This document shows, in pieces, positions 1 to 10,500 of a DNA stretch of 64,000 nt (positions within the stretch are counted from its first letter, which is position 1; the number at the start of each line of letters is the position of its first letter). Position numbers and translations under genes: made by a program. The stretch is from Lineus longissimus (taxonomy: Eukaryota > Nemertea > Pilidiophora > Heteronemertea > Lineidae), in the NCBI RefSeq assembly GCF_910592395.1, contig NC_088311.1:25452646-25516645 (forward strand). The letters run 5' to 3'. The notes beneath the pieces were generated by a model, which worked only from the letters and a program-made list of their open reading frames with translations, searched no databases and was not told the DNA's origin.

Positions 1-230
1 ACAATGAATCAGTATTCACACTTGGCCGAGGGATATTGCTAAAGGAAGCCATGGCAGGAGCCATACACGATAACTCATCTCTCCCTCTCTCAGCACAATG
101 AATCAGTATTCACACTTGGCCGAGGGATATTGCTAAAAGGAAGCCATGGCAGGAGCCATACACGATAACTCATCTCTCCCTCTCTCAGCACAATGAATCA
201 GTATTCACACTTGGCCGAGGGATATTTTTC
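1..230. repeat. Tandem repeat, about 94-bp unit, 2.4 copies, running off the left edge
   Basis: Copies start at 1, 95 and 190 with ACAATGAATCAGTATTCACA. They are nearly identical (one extra A in copy 2). The array lies downstream of the last visible RGS22 exon and so presumably in an intron. Confidence 0.9.
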
Positions 231-1282
231 TGCGTTTTGATTTCATTTTGACACATACGAGCGAAAATTAGTGTCACCTATTGGGATGCTGATACCCTTT
301 AGAATCAATAAGGTGTAGACACAGAATCTCTTTGATTTAATTGATTAATTATATTAAAAATCAACAAAAACGAAAGGTTATTCTTTGTTAGTATAAAACA
401 AAACAAAAAATGACTGCTGCAAGGAAACAATCACTTCCTATTGAATATGACACAAACACCTTGTGTCGGCTACTAATGGAACTCTCCAGGTTTTTCAGGT
501 GAAATGGTGAATTTGACTAGTAGTGATTACTCGTACCTGATTGGCTACCAGGAAGGGCATATTATCTATGACCTACTACAATCTCAAAGTCAAAGTTCTA
601 CTTGTTCAAGTTTCAGTCACCAATATCACCAGCTACTGCCCTAAAGGCTCTCAACGGGATTACATGACTGTATGAATCATGAAGCGGGATGCAGCCTACT
701 TCTGGCAATACAACAACAGGTTTATTAAGTTGGGAAGGGAATTAAGTTATCAATCAATAGTTGGAGTCAAACGTTTGTAAACTGACATTCAGATTCAAAT
801 AAGGAGATAAGGTTGTCATAGACCAAAATGGAAGACAGTGAAGCATGGTTACTGTAGGATGGTTACATCCTTCGGCCTTGCAGATGATGTCAGCACGGCA
901 TAAGATACCATTTGGGATGTCAAATTCACGTCAGTGACCCATGTGGCACACTTTGTCATCGGCACAACAATGGTGGCAGTGAGATGTGGCAACGTCATCC
1001 ATGACGTTATCCACATGTGTCACACTGTTGGTGACGTGAGCAGGGTCAAGGACATGGATCTCTCACCAAAATAGATACCTCAAACATCACGGCCTTGATT
1101 ATGCAGTCTTACGGCTACTTACCGGAACCAATAGCTAGAAAATGAATCATATTTAAGTTGAGATATAAGCAGCCACATAGATGAAATGACTTTATAAAGG
1201 GTTTCGGCTTAGAGCCGTTTCGGTGAGAGGAACTAATTGTAGTTCACACTTTTTCAAGAGTCCAATCGTTGAGATTCGAAGT
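231..1282. other. RGS22 intronic sequence, no exon recognised
   Basis: I looked for the next RGS22 exon on the minus strand (it must start with one base completing a Lys or Asn codon) and found no convincing homology. It contains only AT-rich unique sequence. Confidence 0.5.
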
Positions 1283-1441
1283 CATGCAGGACTCCTAGAG
1301 AAGGTTTGATGACAGGGGGTCAAGGGGCATGTATGCAGGATTCCTAGAGAAGGTTTGATGAAGGGACAGGGGGTCAAGGGGCATGTATACAGGATTCCTA
1401 GAGAAGGTTTGATGAAGGGACAGGGGGTCAAGGGGCATGTA
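1283..1441. repeat. Tandem repeat, about 55-60 bp unit, 3 copies
   Basis: Unit contains CCTAGAGAAGGTTTGATGAA followed by a G-rich stretch ending GGGGCATGTAT. It lies in the RGS22 intron, about 160 bp past the donor of exon 8. Confidence 0.85.
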
Positions 1442-1597
1442 TAGTAGCTACCTTTAATGAAGGTAGTTGTGGACATAGCTTGTTTACTCCTGCCACCATC
1501 TTTGGAATTGTTACAAACATGAACATGCACTTAACTGAGGGGCCATGCTGTCACTTTATGGGGGGGGGGTGAGTATGTGTTGTAGGAGAAGACTCAC

Positions 1598-4500
1598 TTT
1601 ACTCCACCTAAAATCTTCGATGGCCCCTGTGCGGACGATGTCACTGACATGTAGTCCTCCTCATCAGAATCCTGGTCACTCGTCTGCTCTCGGTCCTGAG
1701 GTTCAAACTTTGGTATGTTCCCATTGGCAAACTTCATGGCGGACGGATGATAGCGGCGCTTCCAACCGATGGTAGGCTGGGTGCGAGGTTTGCCATCCGG
1801 CTGGATGAGAGAAGATATGTTTATGCAGACGGAGAGAGGATTGTAAGCATGGGTTAGGCAGTTGAACCAAAGTTTTTTATCAATCAAAGACTGCATTTTT
1901 TGGTGATGTTGGTTCATTTTGAGCAAAAAAAAGTGAAAAAAATATTTGTACTTAGAAATTTTTTCAGAAGTCAGTCAGTTAACAATTTTGAAAGATTTTC
2001 AAAGTCAAAAAAGTTTGGGGATGTTTCTTAGTCATTCCAAGCAAGTAAGCATATGGTGAGAAACTAGCCTCACCTTTTCCACTGGCGGCGCTGGTTCTGG
2101 TATGGCCGGGGTGATTTCAGGACCGGAGGTGGTGCGTAACCTTGGAGCGCACGACTTGGGCCGCAGAGGTAATAGTGAGATGACAGGTGGGTCGGGGAAG
2201 GGGCCGTTATCTTTGGCAGTTTTAGGACGGCAATGTCGTTGGTTCAGGTATAAGGGGTTCTTGTTTGGATCTGTGTGCAACTTCTGCTTCAGGAGGAAGC
2301 GCGGAGCCCTGAAAATGAGAGATGATGTGTAACATTTCCTTTCTGTCACACCTGACGCTTGCACCTGTGACCATGATGGTCCGGCTACAGGCAGAAATCT
2401 TTCAGGATGTCCAGCTCAATCACCCCGAAACTTGTAAAGCGTCGACCGTGTGGGTTGCATGTTGACTTTTACAATCACACAGGCAAGAAAAAGGATCAAA
2501 CAGTCTTACCAGTATAGAACCAATGGTTCCACCATTATATTCTGTGCCTGGAACAGTCGTTCTAAGGTCCAGTTGGATGGCTCTGTGAGGTGTAAAGCTT
2601 GCTTGGTCTCCTGTGGCAGCTCCATCAGTGCCCCATGTTTCTGATACTTGTCCCGCATCACATTTAGGTAGCTAGGAATGATGGCAAAAGTGATCAAATA
2701 AGTGAAAATACTTCCAATTCATGAGTAACATAACAGTGAATACCAAACTGAGGGGGGAGGTGAAGAAAAGACCAAGAAAGATGAGGGGGGAGGATATTCG
2801 ATACGGTATTGATATTGTCCTCCAAACTTGCTCCATATCTCAAGTGAATAATTCATCGTGATCCACTTCTCAGTTTGTTTATTACCTTCCTCATAATGGC
2901 ATCTGATACATGTTTCATGTTCGCCCATATCCTTCATTGATTTATAACCTAGACGCGATGATATTATGATCAAACATGATCAGATAGGTGAACCTATACA
3001 GATCACTGATCGCAATTTCTACATTACATTTTTTAATATTTATGGTTAATTTTATTTTAACCCTTTCAATGCCAGGAATTAGGCTTGAGATGGTATTGAC
3101 GCCTTGGTGATATTCCTTATTAAGAGGAGGTGTCTGTGGGCAGAAGTGTCCCAAGATAACATTGTCCCTATATAACACCCTGCCCTGTACCCTATGTTTT
3201 CTTAAGGCGATATTGGCAATCACCGGCACTGTGTCCCCTGCCTGACCTCAGGCAAGAAGGATAAGTGCTCCTAAACTGACAGATTATTTTCACACTAAAT
3301 TATTCATTTACATTGATCTGCAATTGCCCCTTGGCACAATCGAAAGTGCCAACATTTCTGTGGCATAACCCTTGATATCTGTCTAGGTATGCCAAACCAT
3401 TTTCACTCACTTTATCTGTTTCATTATTCATAAGAAACTGACTAGTCTGAATTCAAAGAGTTTGTATGAAACGTCTCTTGTTGGAACTTATTCAAGACCA
3501 TGAAGAACTCACATAAACAACAGCCACCAAAGAAACAGCTTGATCACTGGACATATCCATACACCTCGAGGGGGGGAGGGGGGAGTCTTTTGCCTTTCCC
3601 CAAACTAAATAGCCTTCCAGCCTTGCATACTGATGGCTAAGGTAATAACAGCCAGCACTGAATTGATTCAATATCAGCGATTTCTAATCATTCTTTCATC
3701 AGCACCCTGCATTGAGGCAGAGTAAATCAATGTGACTTCATAACGGTCGCTTCCATCAGATTCCATTAGCAGAGTCAATACTGTGGTCACTGCCAAGACT
3801 TTCACATTCAATACAGAACGGTCAACAGAGTCAGCTCAAGCTAAAAGGTCTCCAAGGTTGAAACTGACATGAGATTTGGATGTGACGCTGACAGTGCCAA
3901 TTACCTGGGGCTGTGATCAGTATTTCCCACAGCTGGGTGCAGCCTAGAGCACACCATGAATCTGAAACCTGAAGGGGAACACTTGACTCTAGACCATGGG
4001 GACACTTGTACGTAGAACTTCCTCATGTCATCTCCATGAGTTAGAGAGAGCAGCAACACTTTCAATGAAGGCAGATTTTATGGCTAGCCTGACGGTTCTG
4101 GCTAAGAAGAACATCACTACTAGTTATCAGGAGTTAAACCAAAGGGAAAGACATGCACATGGTTTCTAGTATTTGAAGAAAGCTTACTTACTTTTGCTGC
4201 TGTTGGTATGTCTTCATGAAATGACCCCGGTCGATGTCAAGCCAGAACTTCCAGTTCTTCTCTCCCACGGTACCAGTTAGAAATTTCTGAAATTCCTCGA
4301 TTCCCTTCCGCGTCACCAAATCGTGCAGTTTGAATTTATGGCGCCGGAAAAACGAATCAGCTTCTTCGTAATCCTCTTCACTGTCAAGTAAAGAATCGTC
4401 GTCACTCTCACCACCCTTTTTCTTCTCCTTTTTCTTCCCCAAAACTTTGGCTAACTCTTCCTCTGCTCTCTGGTCATGATCAGGCTCGAGCTCACAAAGA

Positions 4501-7500
4501 GACACCCGGTCTAAATCATCCATCGTCAAATTCATAAACTTCTTATCGGGAAAGACGCTCTGTAAGTCTTCATAGTTGGAGACCTCATCTAGCTCAGTGT
4601 TCATTACATTTGCCAAGGAGTATCTAAGGACAGTGCCCGTGATAACGGAGCCCATTTCATCAATGTTTTTAAACGTGAGCGTCTCAGAGTCTTTACTGCA
4701 GACTGAAGCTTCCGAAGCATTGCTTTCATTGTCTTCTGGTTTCTCCCTTGGCGCCACCTCTGGGATGATGTAAACGGTGTTTGTTTGTTCTGGAATACCA
4801 GGCTCCGCCATGATGCATACCGTCTCAGTGGGGCGAGGTGTCACGGGTTTGACAGTCTGTTCGAAGAGTCTGCTGTTGAGAACAGAGTCCTCCTCAATAT
4901 CGTTTATAGAGTACATGCTAACAGTGGTTGTGCGGCCTCCACTGATGGCACTCCCTTTCCTGGGACTGTTATACCCACTATCAGTCCTGCGCATACTCTC
5001 CACGCTGCTTAGCGCACTCATAGGCCGAGCACTGTAGGGCCTACGAAACGACGTCCCACTGACAGCACTGACCGGACGCAAACTAGGCGTCGACGGTGTC
5101 ACATTCATCTTTTGGTTAATCCTGGCCTGGGAGACCCATGCCTCTGTATCTGTTGTCTGGGCATTCCCCATACACACATAACAGTCCTTAAGGAGCTTCT
5201 CCTTCTCCACTTCCTCCCGCAGCCGATCCTCCTCGCTATCCTTACGTTTCTTTGGCCGCGGAGCATGGTCAATCCGTAATGTTACAAACTGGCCTTTCTT
5301 ACCCTGCACCTGAGCTTGGGAGACGAGTTTTGCAAGACGATATTCAAGGTAGCAGTCACTCTCCAGGAACGAGGGCAGGCGTTCTTTCTTTATCCATTCT
5401 ATACCCTGTTCTTTATTCAGTGCCTGAAAAGTGAAAAGTGTAGCATGTATTTACTGGCATTTGCCTCAAAGGGTAGGGAAATGATTGTGACTAACAAAGT
5501 TAGCTGATTGAGTGACAGGATTGTTGGCAGGGCCTCTCTCTCTCTTGGCACCCACCAAGCTTACGTGTGCAATGGGAGGAGCCTGAAACTGACCCTAGTG
5601 ATCAAGGGTGCAGTCATGTAGGAATTCACCACAAAGTGAAAAAGAAATCAGTCTTTTTTAGTGTTCACTGTTTAGAGTGTATCTGTTGATGTTGGGGCTA
5701 TTGGCCTGTGCCTTAGGCGAGGAGGAAAGTCTGTCAGAATCTGCTCATTCTGGGCATCTCTGTTTTACGTTTCATTCAAGCGGCAACCAAAGGAAGGGGA
5801 CTTGCCCCACAAGAGATCATTCAAACACCACAGCTCTTTGAATATCTTTCACTAAGAAAATACAAACACATAAGTCAACACGACATTTGGCTGAATAAGC
5901 ACTACATGTAGACAACTGCTCCACAAGATAAACTTGGCCTGTTGACTTTTCTTGGTGGGTTCACTTTTAAACAGTCCCTAAAAGGCCTGGGGAGGATTAA
6001 AGTCATATAACATACTTGGGATCATGGTGACCTAGTTAACACTTGCCAGGTAAAAGTCAAACTATTCTATTCTGTGTGAAATAACACTAGGCAGACAGGC
6101 GGCACAGACATCTGCATCAGGACAGAACATACAGGCAGACAGGCGGCACAGACATCTGCATCAGGACAGAACATACAGGCAGACAGGCGGCACAGATATC
6201 TGCATCAGGACAGAACATACAGGCAGACAGGCGGCACAGACATCTGCATCAGGACAGAACATACAGGCAGACAGGCGGCACAGACATCTGCATCAGGACA
6301 GAACATACAGGCAGACAGGCGGCACAGACATCTGCATCAGGACAGAACATACAGGCAGACAGGCGGCACAGACATCTGCATCAGGACAGTAGAGAGTTGG
6401 TTTTGGCCAGAATGCCTACCAGCCTATCAGCTTGTGGCTCTTACAAGTGAATGGAAGGCGTTGCCGCTCTTGTACCTGTCAATCAGCGGGTGGTTTCAAA
6501 TCATGTGACATCTGACTGAATCATTGGTCTGCCAATGATAGAAACCGCAGACCGAGCCTACCTGGACAATGAAGGATGTATCAATCTCCTCAAGATCTGG
6601 CATGACTTCATCTTCAATGGGAATCAACGGAATGGCCACAAAACTGTGATGTTTAGCCACGCGGTAGATCTTTGGCGTGCGTTTTGACGAGCGTACTGCT
6701 GCCTTGATCTTCTTTGAGAGGTCTTGGTGAGCATTGTTGACCACCTCGAAGCCTCCAGTGTCTTTGTTGAAGCAGAGTTTCTCGGGGAAGGTCTGAAATG
6801 TGGAGAGGAGCAAATAGCAGAAATGAGCATCTTGAATTCAGACCCACAGAGATCTGAGAGCCTAGCAAGGCACAAACTTCATTTTCAGGCTCTTACAATG
6901 ACACACTACGACAAGCTCAAGCTTGTAGAGAAATAGCTTTCAGCTCAGTCGGTAGAGTGCTTGTTGTGTCAACCTCCGGGTTTGGGGTTAGAATCGTGTT
7001 CAGATGTAGGTGTTCTCCAATGTTACATTTGGGGGTCAGATGAGAACGCTGGGTTAAAGGATGGTTGTCATCCAAGTTGGCATCTTTCGTGTGATGTTGA
7101 AGCTGCCGTCATGTATCCCCACTGTCTAGACATTGACTTCCTCGGACAGAGGGAGTATGTGATAATGCCACACTAATACAAGCCCGAGCTTGTGGGGAAA
7201 TTTGACCAGTCATGGGGTAGAAAGATCAGTATAACCAGTAATGGGTGCAGAGGAGATCCAGAAATCCTCTTTGAGACACCATCTATAGTAGTGAAAGCTG
7301 ATGTACTTACTGGTAAACTTAGATAGTGGTTGAAATATTCCACAAACAAGCCATCTGTCGCCAAGGCGTCTTCCTGAAAACCAGTTGAACCATGGTTACC
7401 ATCGGGTAAAAAAGATGTATTTGTGTTTTAGAGGTGGAGTGCGTCATTTTACTAGGAAGTAAGGCCTATACATTTAAGACCTCAATTCATTTGATATTAA

Positions 7501-10500
7501 CCCTCAGGCAGTTTATGGCACTGTTTACTCAGACCACAATAACACAATTAAATCAAAGTGAGAGTACTTAATTTGAAAATATTATAATTGTCTGAGATGA
7601 GAGAGTTTTGAGTGTCCCGTACAGAGGCCTATCATGAAACTTGTTTAGGAATGCGATGGTTATTAAAGTAAAGTACAAGCATAGTAGCTTTGCAATGGTG
7701 GAGTGTTTATATCATTTTAACTAAGTTTGACTAACTTCTCATAAGGCTCAAAGTAGTAAAGTAGCTGGTGCATGTGACATTCTGCCCCATCAAAAAAAGA
7801 TTATCAGACTTCAAAACAGACCAAAATCTTTCATCAGGCCCAACTTTTCCACTCAATATGAAATAAAATCTCTTTCCAGACTTGCACAACCGAACATTGT
7901 TGATGTATAACTTTCAAGATTAAATCATTTTTGTTGACAAAGCCATATAAGTTCATAAGCCTCTACAAAACAACTTTTACATGACAAAATATTGTTATTA
8001 ATTTGTTCACCGGTGAACTCTTTAGGCTTTCGTAAGCAGAGCAGAAGCATGACCGGTACACATGAATAAGTCAAGGATTAGGACAACGTCATGTATTATT
8101 ATTATTATACATTTAACTATAATTTACGCCACGGTACATATTTGTATTTCAGACTATGCCGAGAGACAGTCATGGTCTGTTTAAGGTACAAGAAGTCTTT
8201 TTTACCGGTACAAATTAATTTACTGCACAACAGGATACATGAGCCTATCTTGTCTCCTAATAGTCTTCAAAGTACAATATTGGGACAAATACCATTATCA
8301 CTGTTCTGGTGACGTCCTAGAATGATTTTTCAGAAAAGATTCTACCAAATTATGTTAAATGAGCTCTATACAGACAATGGACAAAGTTCTGTCAAAAAGT
8401 AGCATTTTTTAGTGAAAGAATGCTGTAAGCTCCTTATTTAAAGTTATTGAAATGAAATTATTACAAATGAGAACAAAATTATTTTTGAAATCAATGAGTT
8501 TGCTACCTGATGACAATCAAAAATGTTTGCTGTAGTGTGAGGAGAATATCACTGAACACAGGTTTGATCCATACAGAGCTGGACGAATATTGGAACTTTC
8601 CCCTTTCAGAAATAGTTAAATGAAGTAGGCTGTGATTAATGATATCATCTATAGATCATCCATAATGAATGTAGCATGCATGTTTAGCAACAACAGATCA
8701 TCGATACCATTGTCAACGCTGCAAAGCTCTGCAATGTGCCGGCATCATTAAACACTTCACATCACTTTTCACACAACTATTGGTTTTAATTCTTGCATCG
8801 ATCAACAGTATTGTTTAACTGGGTTAAAACAGACACTCAGGAATAAAATCAAAAGTGGTCACTTAAAGAATGAGCACTTTTTAGATTTCGATTATCTTTA
8901 TCAAACCAGATTTTGGGCATTTTTTGCTATAAATGTTTACTGCTGGCCCCATTGCTCCTAAATAGTGATGACAGATCAATACTGATAGGGGCGATGCATG
9001 GTTATCTCCATTATGTTGGATATGGAACATATCACATGTTGTGATGAAATTCCTGACAGGTAATCAATAGCAGAATGAGATGTCCATATCTGTCATTCTG
9101 CTCTTGATACAAGAACCAATGAAAGAGATGTGACTGATCATAGACACAAAACAAACAATTAACTGATTATGATAAAACATTAAATTGAAACTTTGAAGAA
9201 ATAGAATAACACTACAATTATTGAAATCAACAACATCTCACCAGTTTCTTCCTCTCTTCATATATATCAATCTCCATGTTTGTTTATATCCAACACGCCA
9301 TGTTATAGATGCTCACCACTAACAACATGTCTACCCTTAACTTTCCCACAATGCATTGTTCAACAAAGCCTAGTTAATCCTGACAAAACACTAAAGCCTA
9401 TGCGGCACTATTAGGAGGAATTATAGACAATCTGCCCTCGCTCGCCTATGCTAGATTTATGACTGTCACAGTAAGTGAGCGCACCCCACTGGGTTATTGA
9501 TTTCTCATTGAGAATATCTCCAATGATTTATTCATTCTTTTATAGTGTCGACAGCAAAATTAGCATTTGTTTTCTTTTAGAAGTGAACTAGACCAATGTC
9601 ACCAAGGGTAAATCATAGCGGAGGCTGGACATAAAATTTGTGTTTTTCTTTCTGATTTTTCATGTTGGGTCCAACATGAACTTTTTAAAAGAAATATTGA
9701 AAAAAAATGGTTTTCCAAAATGGAGCAAATATGGGAAAACTGTGTTTCTGAAAGCAAAAATTTTTTTTGGAAATTTTGGAAGAAATATTTTGAGGGGATT
9801 TTTCCACCAAAAAATTCTCAAATTTTCATGAAAATCATGAATGGGAAAAATTTTTTTTTGTTTGTTTGATGGAATCAGAGTTGGGCCACAATGCTATGCG
9901 TATAAAGAAATGTTAAACATGTATGTTAGGCACACTGCCTCTCTTGTCTGTGCAGAAAGAGAGAGACAGCTAGGCCTTCAGGAGACTGCCTCTCTTGTCT
10001 GTGCAGAAAGAGAGAGACAGCTAGGCCTTCAGGAGACTGCCTCTCTTGTCTGTGCAGAAAGAGAGAGACAGCTAGGCCTTCAGGAGACTGCCTCTCTTGT
10101 CTGTGCAGAAAGAGAGAGACAGCTAGGCCTTCGGGAGACTGCCTCTCTTGTCTGTGCAGAAAGAGAGAGACAGCTAGGCCTTCAGGAGACTGCCCCTCTT
10201 GTCTGTGCAGAAAGAGAGAAACAGCTAGGCCTTCAGGAGACTGCCTAGAGCTCTTGTCTGTGCAGAAAGAGAGAGACAGCTAGGCCTTCGGGAGACTGCC
10301 TCTCTTGTCTGTGCAGAAAGAGAGAGACAGCTAGGCCTTCAGGAGACTGCCTCTCTTGTCTGTGCAGAAAGAGAGAGACAGCTAGGCCTTCGGGAGACTG
10401 CCTCTCTTGTCTGTGCAGAAAGAGACAGCTAGGCCTTCAGGAGACTGCCTCTCTTGTCTGTGCAGAAAGAGAGAGACAGCTAGGCCTTCAGGAGACTGCC

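Noticed and set aside
6930-7000. Functional tRNA gene
   Set aside because: Box A and a damaged box B are present, but the acceptor stem and T-arm do not close. Better explained as a SINE head.
8091-8312. 73-codon plus ORF
   Set aside because: In AT-rich intron sequence with no homology, antisense to RGS22. Chance length.
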